Shown piece by piece: positions 32,211-43,084 of a stretch of 64,000 nucleotides of DNA. The DNA is taken from positions 10,911,625 to 10,975,624 of the forward strand of contig OZ007509.1 in assembly GCA_963931865.1 (NCBI GenBank), written 5' to 3'. Under the pieces are notes generated by a model. That model did not search any database. It was not told the origin of the DNA and worked only from the letters and a program-made list of their open reading frames with translations. Position numbers and translations under genes: made by a program. Numbering within the stretch: position 1 is the first letter of the stretch; the number at the start of each line of letters is the position of its first letter. Source of the stretch: Axinella damicornis. Its lineage: Eukaryota > Porifera > Demospongiae > Axinellida > Axinellidae.

Positions 32211-33782
32211 ATGGTAGTCATGTGAGTTCCTCTTCAACGGTGCTCTACGGGCCCTCTCCCTATGACCTTGTGATGAAGGCAAACGAGGAGTGCCGTGAGT
32301 TCACCAAGGGAAACCCTGAAGGATCTCCGCGTGCACAAAGTGGTTCTGCAGGTATTGGACATAGCACTATATACACGCCTCGGCCTGTTCTTCTGATTGA
32401 TTAATTATTTGCCTGCGCATGTTTGAGTTAAATATAACTCATTCGATCAAGCAAAGAGTTATTCTGGCTGATTCCTGTTCAGGATTATGGAATTGACTCA
32501 TGTACATTTGCTCAGGATCTTGTTCCCGGTGTGGTGTACTGGTATGCAGTACAGAGTGGCTCCAACACTAGTGAACTCTTCCACTTCACAGCAATGCAAG
32601 TGGGGCAGGTGAGATGCAGTGACGTTCCAGTCTCGTTCCCAGACCCAAACAACCCCAGCGAAGATCGCTTGCTGAAGTGATCTTCGCTGGGGTTGTTTAG
32701 GTCTGGGAACGAGACTAGTGATGTTCATATTCATTGCTCACTCTAGTAGTCACTGAGGTGGGAGGGAGGGAGGAAAAGAGGCAGGGAAAGATGAAAGGGG
32801 AAAGAGGGAGGGAGGGAGGGGAGAGATCAATGGAGGGAGAAGGATGGAGGAGGGAGGGTGAGGGAGAACAGAGAAGGGTGACTCCAGTAAACACTGCTTG
32901 TAGCTGCACTGTGACCCTGCATGCACATACATGTACCATGCAAAAAAAACATCCTCCTTCCCCCCTCCCTCCGTCCCTCCCTCCCTCCCTCCGTCCCCCT
33001 CCCTCCTTACTTACTTCTCTCCCTCCCTAGCTCCCTCCCTCCCTCCCTCCCTCCACTTACATCCCAAACCTCTCAAACAGGACTGGTCTCCCGAGTTCTT
33101 AGTGTATGGAGACATGGGTCGCCATGGAGGTGCACAGGGCCTCTCTGCCCTCGTCTCTGAGGTTGCGTCAGAAAGCTATACCACTATACTCCACGTGGGG
33201 GACTTTGCCTATGACCTTGATGGTGATGGAGGAGTGGTAGGTATGATGTCATTATGTTATTGGTTACTTTGGTAGACTGTATGGTGATACTTACTCAGCT
33301 TGAAAAGTCGGCAAATGCGATCTCAGATTCCTGGGGGATGAGGGGGGGTGGATGGGGAGGGGAGAGTGTGCACCCAGACCTGTGCTTCACACAATCACAT
33401 ACATACATACAAGTCTGAAACATTTTCTGTGTGAGGTGCATAGCACAATCATTCTATTTGGCCTGACCAAAGCAAAAGTGTTTCCAATACCCTTCATCAG
33501 ATGTTTGCATCAACTCCTCTCATGCCTGAGTAACATTAAACACTGACCATAGACCGGAAGGTCTGGGACCAGATTTGCTCCGATGCCCATGTAAAGAAAG
33601 TTTCTTCTCTTGTGTAGAACACCTGTAGTGCAGTAGATGCAAGACACACTCCATACATGCATGATGTATGTAGTAGAATTGAGCCATTATGTTCTGACAT
33701 GCAGAACGGTGATGAGTTCATGAACCGAATCCAGGACACCTGGCATCTTACCTACCGTACATGACCTGCCCAGGAAACCATG
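32211..33782 (+). pseudogene. Purple acid phosphatase (ACP7-like), two frameshifts
   Basis: Four exons: 32211-32351 (YGPSPYDLVMKANEECREF, then in another frame RVHKVVLQ), 32516-32608 (DLVPGVVYWYAVQSGSNTSE), 33081-33236 and 33705-33782. Exons 1-2 are the fibronectin-like N-domain; exon 3 carries two metallophosphatase motifs, VYGDMG and HVGDFAYD; exon 4 has GDEFMNRIQ, then after a shift LPYMTCPGNH, whose next Glu would be split across the intron. These enzymes hydrolyse phosphomonoesters with a binuclear metal centre, usually secreted or lysosomal. The later motifs (VxxGHxH) and a start are absent. Frameshifts lie near 32333 and 33750. Long frames in pyrimidine-rich introns are chance. It sits inside the UBR4 span on the same strand. 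Confidence 0.85.
32628..32717. mobile_element. 90-bp foldback, TAGCCTCG family
   Basis: CAGTCTCGTTCCCAGACCCA and mirror GGTCTGGGAACGAGACTA, with perfect inner arms AACCCCAGCGAAGATC. Target duplication GTGACGTTC / GTGATGTTC, one mismatch. In a phosphatase intron. Confidence 0.9.
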
Positions 33783-34140
33783 GTTAGGCTCCAAAAAGTG
33801 TTCCCATATCTTACTGCCAGATGTAGCTACTAACTTAGAACAAGTACACTTTGTTGTATGACCCCTTCACGATTGGTATTAAATTTTAATATCAATAGAT
33901 AGATAAGGATACGACTGGTTCGAAACATGACTTGGTTACAGGCCAGACTAGAAGTACCACTGTACACAGAGTTGATCTTAGTCTTAGCTGGAAAGTCTGA
34001 TGTATGTACGGGTGCAACATTGGTCAGTGGAACCAGTAACAGAAGCAATCATAGTTCATGTCCAGTTTCTCTTCAGTGAGTCTGTGGGTCAGATGCTTAT
34101 CCCTGTTTTGGTGGGTGCCGCAAGTGTCTGGCCCTGAGAC
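33783..34140. other. No gene seen
   Basis: No continuation of the phosphatase (no VxGHxH-type exon) is visible here. Confidence 0.4.
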
Positions 34141-34405
34141 TAATTATAGAGGGTGGAATACATTCCAATCAGTCTTCTTGCTATTGTCACAAAACCACAT
34201 CAATACAGCAACGTTTCGGTCCGAACCGGACCTTCTTCAGGCTACAATACACAAATCTATACAGCAATGGCAAGTCCATTGCTGTACAGATTTGTGTATT
34301 GTAGCCTGAAGAAGGTCCGGTTCGGACCGAAGCGTTGCTGTATTGATGTGGTTTTGTGACAATAGCAAGAAGACTGATTGGAATGTATTCTGCCCTCTAT
34401 AATTA
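34141..34405. mobile_element. 265-bp near-perfect hairpin element
   Basis: Arms of about 128 bp starting TAATTATAGAGGGTGGAATA meet at GGCAAGTCCATTGCT. The arm contains GTTTCGGTCCGAACCGGACC, itself partly palindromic. Only a few mismatches separate the arms, so it is recent or maintained. Confidence 0.85.
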
Positions 34406-34735
34406 TTGCTAATGATACAGTCTTCGCTATGAGAGATCGTGTTGTAGGAGTTCCCATTAACGTAATAAGCATGGCCCTGAGACTAAGTGATACCACTCTC
34501 AATATACCCACACACACACACACAGGTGATCGCAACACTCAGTGCCTACATACCCCCTCTCCCATATTTACACGATCCATCTCTCCCCCTTCCCCTCACC
34601 ACCTACCCCAACTCTCCTTCCACTCTCCCCTCCCACTCTCCGCCTACACCATCTCTCCCGTCTCCTGGGCTACCGTTTCACGTCCCACTCTACTCCTCCC
34701 CTCTCCTTCTCCCTCTCCTACTCTTCCACCATCAC

Positions 34736-34817
34736 CTGTTTGACAGCATTCCAGCCCATGTCATCCTCCTCCCTCAGTTCATGCTCCACCTCCATCCTCA
34801 ACTCGATGCCGTGTCTC
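34736..34817 (-). CDS. Candidate exon, related to exon at 291-359
   Basis: On the minus strand a pyrimidine tract and acceptor (TTCTTCCTCAG) precede an 82-base exon reading RHGIELRMEVEHELREEDD then MGWNAVKQ, ending at GTGATG. It shares LRM, the acidic stretch and MGWN..K with the + strand exon at 291-359. The acidic, helical character fits a coiled-coil or adaptor protein. Unrecognised family. Confidence 0.45.
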
Positions 34818-35139
34818 CTGAGGAAGAAAGGGGAGGGAGATGTATTTGAACTGTACTGGTGGAGGAGTCATTTTAGGATATCTGTAGTTTGTATTGCTAG
34901 CCACACCCACTTCTTCCTGTTAACCAACATGGCTGATTAACAAACGGACATGGACTTAAAAATTTGGCTGTATAGAGTGCCTATTGCAGAATTCAAAATA
35001 CAGAACGGAAGCTGATCACATACTTGCATACTCGAAGTCACTGCATGTGTCTGACCAGGTGGGCAATCCTAACGGGGCTTGTGAAAGTTTACAGTATGTA
35101 CACTTCAAATTAAGTTGCTTTATTGCCTTGCTACAGATG

Positions 35140-35271
35140 AAGACAACTGGGGACATAGCTACTCTCAGTTTGATGGACCAGACCAAACTTCAAACAGCCA
35201 TCGCAGCAAAACAACAGACGATGGAGGCTCTGGTTTGGCAGACTTTAACATAGCCACTCCTCAAGTTATAC
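35140..35271 (+). CDS. Candidate terminal exon, gene not recognised
   Basis: After the acceptor TTGCTACAG the frame reads MKTTGDIATLSLMDQTKLQ then TAIAAKQQTMEAL and stops at TAG. The helical composition looks protein-like. No family recognised and no upstream exon found. Confidence 0.3.
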
Positions 35272-35380
35272 TGTAGACACCGTAGCACATGCAACAACTG
35301 GCACAGCTCTAGTAGCATCGTTGCTCAAGTGTGTAAAGTGTGTAAACAACGCTATCGGTAGCAGCTAGTGCAATCCATTC

Positions 35381-35485
35381 CAGACTCACTGATCTCCTTG
35401 CTTGATGATCTCTAGGTCAATCGTGCACTCCTCTGCCTTCTCTTTGAGGGCCTCATTCTCTGCCTGGATGCTCTCGGACTTCATG
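35381..35485 (-). CDS. Candidate coiled-coil exon
   Basis: Minus-strand frame DMKSESIQAENEALKEKAEE then CTIDLEIIKQGDQ before TGA, with an AG acceptor (CCCAG) upstream. Heptad pattern and the E..ALKEK.E....DLEI(I/L)K phrase resemble the p150/dynactin-1 coiled coil, but the match is short and from memory. It is upstream, on the same strand, of the exon at 34736-34817; they could belong to one gene. Confidence 0.35.
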
Positions 35486-37068
35486 TCTGGGTGCATGTGT
35501 GTGTGCATGTGTGGGATGGGTGAGGGAAGAAGAACAGTAAGATGCATTAGATTTTAGCCCTGATCTGATCCACCAACAGGGCACATGACTGTGCATATCA
35601 TCTTCAACACTCCAGTAGTGTCCATGTAATTTCCTTTGCTCAACAGCCTTGCCTGGAATACTAGATCCTGGGGTCTCCGCAGACCTCAAAGAAGGTGAAG
35701 AGCACCTTGAGAATGGGATGACAGTACGTTGTTTAGCAAACTGAAGTCTACTCTTGCCAGTACACTCTGGATTTCTGCACAAGGAGGGTATGGAGTAGTC
35801 GTCCTACCTTCAGTGGTAGAGTGAGCTCACTAGGCACACATTCAGAGGAGTTGTCTTTGTGAGTGTATCTGGATGCTGTCCCTGTTTTTCTTCCATGGGT
35901 ACCAGGAGGATGGACCACAGTCTGCCGCGACTGCTTCGAAAAGCTACAGCTAGAGTTTAAGTTAGCTATCTAGATTATTAGTAACACTATTGCAAAACAA
36001 TATGGCTGGTAGCAATGCAGAAGTAACATGCTTGACTGATCATGAAGATTTCAAATGTCCACTGATCCACCGGAGAGAGTTTCTGAGCTCATTAAATTTT
36101 GTAGAATTAACGACAGACAGTTCCTATCCAAGGATGCACAACTCTGCAGGAGATGACTCAGTTGTTTACACATGAACACAGCATGGAAATCCTTCGTCTC
36201 ATCTCCTCATCAGAGGTAGCTATAGCTAGTTGTAAGGACTCACTCCATTCCAATCTCTCTCTTAAGCTTTGTCCCCTGAGTTGTGTGTGAAGAAGCTCAG
36301 GTAACTAACAGTAGAAATAACCCACTCTACTCAGTGAGGCTACACCTTGAAAGAAAACATGGCTGGCCTACCAAGGATCAGGTTCTTCACAACCCAAACT
36401 ATGAATCCTTGGAAATAATATTATTACACAACAACACAATGCTCTGAGATCCACAACTGGGCAGTACTGACTTCTAAAAACCATGGTAGTTGTCTCAGTG
36501 AGGGTAATGGCCTAAGCATATTGGATATCTACTTTCCTCTCTCTCTCTTCAACCACGGAAGGAAAACTCGACTTTCGAGGACAAAAAAGAACTTATCTTC
36601 CTCCCTCTTTCACCCTCCCTCCACGTAGCTAAGCGTACACAGCACCCAATACTTGCGTACAAATGGTTCCTCATCACCTACCTCCGACCTAAAGCTCGTT
36701 CTCGTTCTCAGACTCAACGCCTTCAAACTTAAAATCCCAAACGGTGTCAGTGCTTAGCCTACATCCATACCGCGTACCGTAGGCTACCGTACAGCGTCAA
36801 GTAATGGAAAATGTGAAGACGGTCGTACAGCGTCAAGTACAAGTTCAAAGATGGAGGGAGCGCCAGTGGCAGAAGGCCAACTAGAGGAGGGCAATGGCAT
36901 CCAGAAGAACGACAGAGACGGAAACACGCTCACCATTGGGAACAGCTTACGCGTGCACACCTGAACTGGCAGTTCCGCCAGATTTTGAACCAATCAAATG
37001 AGAGTATTCCGGGTACCGGGTGCGCGTGCAGGAATGCATGCACGCGTTTGCCGGCAGGCTTCCGCGAG
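35486..37068. other. No gene assigned
   Basis: Two short frames with good starts exist: ATG 36001 (MAGSNAEVTCLTDHEDFKC...) and ATG 36851 (MEGAPVAEGQLEEGNGIQKN..., 37 codons). Neither has a recognisable family or clear donor. Confidence 0.3.
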
Positions 37069-37076
37069 TATATAAA
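37069..37076 (+). promoter_or_regulatory. Possible TATA box
   Basis: TATATAAA in GC-rich surroundings (CTTCCGCGAG before it). A start about 30 bases downstream would read into the minisatellite at 37190. No gene is identified downstream, so this is only a sequence match. Confidence 0.25.
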
Positions 37077-37189
37077 GCAAGTCAAATTGTGTCCTAGCCA
37101 TTCGGGCTTAGGTTTAGCTCGGGTGAGGTTAAGGTGAGGTGAGCCCTCACCCTAACTTTACCCTTGCTGCATCTTCGCTCACGGGCTTG

Positions 37190-37480
37190 GGGAGTGGGGA
37201 GCATTGGGGGTGGGGAGCATTGGGGGGTGGGGAGCATTGGGGGTGGGGAGCATTGGGGGTGGGGAGCATTGGGGGGTGGGGAGCATTGGTGGGTGGGGAG
37301 CATTGGGGGTGGGGATCATTGGGGGGTGGGGCTGGGGTGGGAGCATGGTGGGTGTGGGGGAGGGAGGAGCATGGGGGGTGGGGTGAATGGGGGTGGGTGC
37401 ATGAGGATGGGGCATGGGGGTGGGTGCATGAGGATGGGGGTGGGGGCATGGGGATTGGGTTGGATGGTGGGGTGTACATG
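37190..37480. repeat. Minisatellite, GGGGTGGGGAGCATTG units
   Basis: Units of 17-19 bp (GGGGAGCATTGGGGGT with added G) repeated about nine times, then GGGTGGGTGCATGAGGAT variants. G-rich on the + strand with many runs of four or more G, so G-quadruplex formation is plausible. Confidence 0.9.
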
Positions 37481-38322
37481 TAGGGGTGGGTGTTCACACT
37501 AGCAACCCTAATGTTCACCCTAACCGCTCCCTATCTATCAATTTATTTCCAACCAGTCGCAATATTATTAACTTTGTGCAATTACAGTATAATCATGCAC
37601 CTCCTCTATCTTGTTTCAGCAACCATTACAAGTAGGAACAGTACGGCAGAGGTTGACAGCATATAATTATATAGGAGCAGCGAGAGAGAGCTGATCTATG
37701 ATGATCTCTGTATATAGTGCACAGAGGGATTTATATTATAGGTTGGTGGCTTAGCTGGTAGCTATAATAGATAGGGCAGGGCAGGACACCTAGAGATCAA
37801 TAGTGCAGCTAAAGGATTGTGGTGGGGCAGGAGCGCAGAGATATAGGTAATAGCAGAGGTGGAGAAGGGGTAGGGGATACTGTTGTCCAAAGAGCTTTTA
37901 CCTTAGTAGTCTTTCTTGTTTGAAAAACTATGTAATGTTTGCAGAAGCGGTAGTCACTTGTGTGTGTGTCCTGTTAATTAACTAAGTGTTCAAACAGTGC
38001 ATCACAAATTCCTCCGAGAATGTTACGTTACCTCTTCAGCCAGCATTGCATAGCTAACGAATTCCTCTACATTCGATACTATAGTACTGCCGATTTGTGA
38101 GTAAATCTAACTGGGAATTGCTGCACTGAGTTTGGCAGCTCTGTCAGAGGGTCGAGGGTCGACGTCTGTGTTGTACATGTACCAATCACACACAGGGTCA
38201 GTTTGTTTAAAAAAATTGTTAGGCAGACCATGAGCTTCCTTTGTTACCAAGAAAAATGCATCACTTGCAGCGATCAAAAAGTGGAGTTGCTATAGTTCCG
38301 ACTGATTACTGACAGTTTGCAG
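37481..38322. other. No gene seen
   Basis: AT-richer, short frames only. Confidence 0.4.
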
Positions 38323-38390
38323 TAGTCTCGTGCCCAAGCCCCGTCTGCGCGCGCACCAGCGGTGGGCGTGGAAGTCTGGGAACGAGACTA
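38323..38390. mobile_element. 68-bp foldback, TAGCCTCG family
   Basis: TAGTCTCGTGCCCAAGCCCC and GGGAACGAGACTA termini with a degenerate stem; exact 9-bp duplication AGTTTGCAG (38314-38322, 38391-38399). Confidence 0.9.
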
Positions 38391-38512
38391 AGTTTGCAGT
38401 AGGGGGCAGGGCAAGGGTGGGATCTTAATTGCCGAGCGCCTTAGCGCGAGGCAACTAATCGTGCAGCGTACATCGAGTCTGTATTATATATCTGTAATTC
38501 TGTATTATATAT

Positions 38513-39395
38513 TACACCCCTGGTATATAGGGGAAAATTGTGCCGCGTAAATAATTAAATAATAAATAACTCGTTTGAGAGATAGGAATGGCCTACAAGG
38601 ATTCTGACTACACCGTCGTGATCGTTACCATGCAGCAACCCAACCGTACAATTTTGGTGCTGAAACTTAGGCCAACATTTGCTGAATACTAGTTTCTCAT
38701 CAACCGCCCGCTTGGTTTTTCTTGAAGTTTGAATTTTTTTCATTATTCATCGAGGGGCGACCGCACTCCTGGTAGCCGCGGTTAAATGGTAGCACAAGCT
38801 AAGTGTGACAGTTCGTTCCAATTATCACACATCACATGTGTACCATGATAGCTATATACAGGGAAGATCAGAAATGATTTAGAGTGCTCTCAAGTACCAT
38901 TCATAAAGTAGCCGCGCTGCAACCTGCCGTATCGCGTAGCGTAAGATAAGTATTGCAATTCGTTCCAATTAACGCACATGCCACGTGAGGACCGCGTCGA
39001 TCGATTGAGCTGAGTCAGCAATGGCGGCCCAAGGAGATCGAGAAGACAAGAAACTTGTTATACAGCGCTCACAACTTCGCCAGCACGGTGAGTTTTGGCA
39101 TGTAAGCGTCAGTGAACGGCAGAAACTTCGCGTGCCTTTCCTAAGAACGGTACTGCCACCGGAAGTCGGAGAGAGCGCTCGAGCAATGGCGTCCACGGCG
39201 AGACAAAAGCGCTCATATCTCCACCACCAAGGTGAGTTTCAGCTCCAAAATTGTACGGTTGGGACAGTGCATGATAGCGATCATGAAGGTGTAGTCAGAA
39301 TCTTCGTAGGCCATTCCTATCACTCGAACGAGTTATTTACATTAGATTATATTAGATTATATTAATGCACTTTATTTCCTATACCAGGAGTGTAA
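38513..39395 (+). repeat. R1 repeat, composite copy
   Basis: A reverse fragment (38513-38750) abuts a forward copy from CGAGGGGCGACCGCACTCC to TACCAGGAGTGTAAT. The forward copy holds TTAA at 38782-38785 exactly where the copy at 53615 carries a MITE, so it is the empty site for that insertion. Confidence 0.7.
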
Positions 39396-39638
39396 TATTT
39401 TCTACTGCGCATGCTCAGATCTGGATGCCATGTGCTCATCCTTCTATATAGTGCACATTCTCAGATCCAGAAACGATCATGTTGCGGCTGTCTCTATTTT
39501 TGGCGAGTGAGAAATTTAGTGGGTGAAATCCCGGAGAAATCAGAGCCCAACTTGCTCCTGAAAGAAGGCAAGATGCTTAACTACTATGTATGTTGTCAGA
39601 CAAGAAAGAAAACACTTGTGCCATAGACGATTGAAGCC

Positions 39639-40350
39639 TTGGAGCCACCAAACGTGACATTTCGAGAGTTTCTTTCCCAAAAAGTTGACCTTGATGGTCT
39701 ACAGCTTGGCAAGACCTTTGTTGGAAAGTCCAAGGACAACCTTGACTCTGTGACTCCTGACCTAGTGGCAGCTGATGTGATACGTTCCTTTGGGTCGTTT
39801 GTGAAATATTTTTCGAGCAGATGACTCCAGCTAGACTTGTGATCCAAGGTAGGCCTATATGTTCATAGCCTGACTGCTTGATTGTGATTATTGTCTGTGA
39901 TCGCTTCATCCGTCAAGTATCATATCACTATTTTGCTATTCCCCAGGTACCAATGCATTCGACGTACTGATGATGAATGCCAGATTGATGGGGCAGCGTA
40001 GCCTCCCTTCACTCATGGTTCAATGCGAGGAGTGTGAGATGTGGCGTCTGCTATACTCGCCACGAAAACTATCACCTGGCTTGCGAAAGCAACTGAGCAC
40101 ACTCCCAGAAGACTACACATACACATGTGGTGCGACACTCTCGGACTTAGAGCTACCAGACTCTCTGAGCAGTGTATACGTGTTCGAGTGCAACGACCCT
40201 CTTGAGAAACTGTACTTCTTAATGAAGTATGATCCGGTCTGTATCTACTGCTGTGGAGATAAGAATCTCAAAAGCACAGAAGGTTACTACCCCCAGTGTG
40301 AACTTTGTGCAGACAAGGCACCAGAGAGTCTGAACAGTCAGTTCCACCCG
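39639..40350 (+). pseudogene. Cys-rich transposon-linked protein fragment
   Basis: Piece 1 (39639-39824) reads PPNVTFREFLSQKVDLDGLQ and ends in a stop. Piece 2, after an acceptor at 39946, reads MVQCEECEMWRLLYSPRKLS, YTYTCGATLSDLELP, YDPVCIYCCGDKNL and YYPQCELCADK. Four CxxC-type pairs suggest a two-zinc domain. I recall C..C..WR..(Y/F)S..KL......Y.CG..L.(D/E)L.LP from repeated transposon-linked proteins of invertebrates. The frame stays open to a stop at 40429. R1 copies flank it on both sides (38513-39395 and 40555-40955, opposite orientation). Confidence 0.5.
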
Positions 40351-40554
40351 TACGTTTCTTTGTACATGTATGTTTTGTGCATCCATCAACTATTTCTCTG
40401 CATGTTTTGTGTGTCAAATAGTCAGTTCTGACCATTCAAGTTCTTTGTGTTTTTATGCATTAAAAAGTCAGTTCCAACTGGTTTCACTTTGTGTGTGTCG
40501 TGAGTGCTCGTGAGAATAATGAATAATGATAATGAGCCTCCCTCCCTCATGCTA

Positions 40555-40955
40555 TTTTCAAGAAAAACTGATGAGAAACTAGTATTCAACAAATGTTGGC
40601 CTTACTATGGTGGTGGAGATACAAGCGCTTTTGTCGTGTCGTCGGCCGCCATTGCTCGATCGCTCGAAGTTCGTTGCCAGTACAGCTGTTACGAAGGCCC
40701 CACAAAGATTCTGACCACAAGGCCGTGATCGCTGCCGTTCAACTGACGCTCACCACACATGCCGAAACTCACCGTGCTGGCAAAGTTGTGAGCGCTGTAA
40801 TAAGTTCTTGTCTTCCCTTTGGACGCCATTGCCGACTCCATCCACCAAACGTGGTCCTCACGTGACATTCGCGTTAATTCTCTGCAACGCGTAGCTTGCG
40901 CGACCAGCGCTATTACGGTTTCATCGCGGCTACCAGGAGTGCGGTTGCCCCTCGT
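40555..40955 (-). repeat. R1 repeat, reverse copy
   Basis: Reverse orientation: ACTAGTATTCAACAAATGTTGGCC to GGCTACCAGGAGTGCGGTT. It is inverted relative to the copy at 38513-39395. Confidence 0.65.
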
Positions 40956-41285
40956 ATATCAATACATTACGGGTGTTTGTCTGTGTGTGTGTGTAACGGA
41001 AGTGGGACGTTCGTGGGGCGGGACTAGACTATAGTGACGCGCGACCTTCGTACTTTAATTTATTTACTGAACCTCGAACTCCGCGAAGAATGTTCGAGAA
41101 CTTTGGGGCCGGGCCGGGCCGGGCCGGGCATGGGCTGGAATCCAGCGGGGAGCAGCAGTCGAGTAATCGGGGAGCAGCAGTTGAAGCGGGAGCAGCAGCT
41201 GAAGCAGATGCAAGCGGCGAGCAGCAGACGCAATCGGGGAGCAGCAGCGGAGGCAAAGGGGGAACAGCAGTTGAAGTGACTTGAC
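40955..41285 (+). repeat. VNTR-containing element, short copy
   Basis: Begins ATCAATACATTACGGGTGTT, GTAACGGAAGTGGGAC, CTTCGTACTTTAATTTA, then four copies of GGGCC and only about five VNTR units. Shows that the array length varies widely between copies. Confidence 0.75.
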
Positions 41286-41639
41286 GATTATACATGCATG
41301 TTGTACCTGTTAGGTTTAGTATAACGTGTAGTGTAGTCTATAGTATGCTGTTGTATGTAACAGGGTGCAACTTGTGAGTGCTTGAGTCATGGGTGTGTGA
41401 GATCAGTCCACCTCCTGCCTTACACCTTGTGGGAAAGCTACGCCACATGCCATGCATGTGTACAAATGCTGCTGGCTGTCCACCCATTTGCTGCCGTGTG
41501 TGGTTGGAGCTTGTCAGCATGGGTGTGTGTGCACTTTCATGTGAGTGTATGTAGCTGTTCTTTCCATTGGGCAAGTTAGTCAGGGAACAGGCTTTGTGTG
41601 ATTCATGTCACTTGTTTTCAGGTTTGTCACAGAATATAT
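41286..41639. other. No gene seen
   Basis: Short frames only. Confidence 0.4.
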
Positions 41640-42000
41640 TTTCCTTATTTACTCTTACTCCCTCCTTCAATCCCTCCCTCTCACCCGCCCTCCTTCTACC
41701 CTCCTCTCCCTCCCTCCCTCCCTCCCTCCCTCCCTCCCTCCCTCCCTCCCTCCCTCCCTCCCTTCCTCCCTTCCTCCCTCCCTCCCTTCCTCTCTCCCTT
41801 CATTCCTCCCTCCCCTTTCCCCTCCCTACCCCTCCCTCCCTTCCTCCCTCGCTCCCTCTTCCCTCCCCCCTCCCTCCCTCCATCTCTCCCTCCATCCCTC
41901 TCCCTCTCCCTCCCTCCCTCCCTCCCTCCCTCCCTCCCTCCCTCCCTCCCTCCCTCCCTCCCTCCCTCTCTCCCTCCCTCCCTCCCTCCCCTCTCCCTGC
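41640..42000. repeat. (CCCT)n microsatellite
   Basis: About 350 bp of CCCT repeats with TTCC variants ending directly at the acceptor of the next UBR4 exon; it probably acts as its polypyrimidine tract. Long Ser/Pro/Leu frames here are artefacts. Confidence 0.95.
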
Positions 42001-42002
42001 AG

Positions 42003-42938
42003 TTCCTAGGCAGCAACATTCTGCATGTGTACAACAAACAACAGGTGAAACAGTGCGGGAGGACTCTACATCGCCAACACTAAGCCTGGAGGATTGTCCA
42101 TGGAGATCTCAAACCTTATGCCCAGTACGACAGTCATGGTGGGCGTGAGGGTGCTGATGGGATGCCGGTCCCTCGAAAGGGTACCCTCCTTCATTGAAGT
42201 ATTAGAGAACACAGCATGTGAGTGTGTTTGGGAGCTAATGCTACATTGGGCGTGTGTTTGGCTGGAGAGATCATTTCCAGTTGAACTTTGAAGGGTATGT
42301 AAATTCTTCACTCACCCCTACATGGCTGAAAAGGGGAACACATGATGATGTGTTTATTGTATGGACATGTTTATCCTGTAGTCGCTTGACTTGCTGTGGT
42401 GTGTAGGTGACCTTTCCTGCCGGTGAGTGTCGTTGGGTGGACATTCCCTTCACTTGAGAGGAGTCACTGCAGGCAGACAAGACCTCCAAGATCACCTGTG
42501 AGTGAACCTTTTCTGTAACAGGTTGTTAAAAGTCTGATATTTGATACTGATCAGTTGATTTCATAATTATGTACCTGTATGTCAACCTGATAGTACGGTT
42601 ACATAAGTAACGTGGAAAACCAAAGATTACTTCCCAAGACACAACCCATTAATTCCTGGGCTCAGTGGAAGACTCCCCCCCACCCCTTCACCCTCCTCTC
42701 TGCCTTCCCTGCTCTCCCCTTCTTACTCCATCAGTTGGCCCCAGTGGTGACCCCTCTGGTGTACGTAAGCTTTGTGTACTGCATCCGTGTGTACGGGAAG
42801 GCAAAAGATGTTTTCGGCTGGCCGGAGCATCCTCCTGATCCTCTGCCTCCAGTGGGGAAGACACCCACTACCACCACGGCTACCACCACCTACAACAGGG
42901 AGGAGGAGAACTTGGGCCTTGTTTCCCTCACCTCCAAC
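42003..42938 (+). pseudogene. UBR4: UBR4 exons: ANTKPGG to FGWP segment, three lesions
   Basis: Exon 42003-42217 reads FLGSNILHVYNKQQVKQ, then after a frameshift LYIANTKPGGLSMEISNLM and later GCRSLERVPSFIEVLE, ending at GTGAGT. Exon 42407-42497 reads CRWVDIPFT, TGA (42455), EESLQADK; vertebrate UBR4 has RWFDFPFTREEALQADK, so the stop replaces Arg, one C-to-T change from CGA. Exon from 42735 reads GPSGDPSGVRKL in one frame and IRVYGKAKDVFGWPEHPPD in another; UBR4 has VDPAGVTM and KIYGKTKEQFGWPDEPPE. The exon limits at the 3-prime end are uncertain. Confidence 0.85.
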
Positions 42939-42962
42939 TAACCTAGTGGACAGGTGCTGGAG

Positions 42963-43004
42963 TAGCCTCATTCCCAGGCCCGAGACGGCCTGGGAATGAG
43001 GTTA
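42963..43004. mobile_element. 42-bp minimal foldback, TAGCCTCG family
   Basis: TAGCCTCATTCCCAGGCC, six bases of loop, and GGCCTGGGAATGAGGTTA. Exact 9-bp duplication GTGCTGGAG (42954-42962, 43005-43013). The shortest member in the window, little more than two ends. Confidence 0.92.
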
Positions 43005-43084
43005 GTGCTGGAGAGCAACAAGAGCAGAAACAGGTGGAGGAAGAAAGGGCGTGGCCACAACCACATCTGGAACAACCTCCCATG

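Noticed and set aside
41567..42148. Long Ser/Pro/Leu frames
   Set aside because: Translation of (CCCT)n; the same sequence is the polypyrimidine tract before a UBR4 exon.
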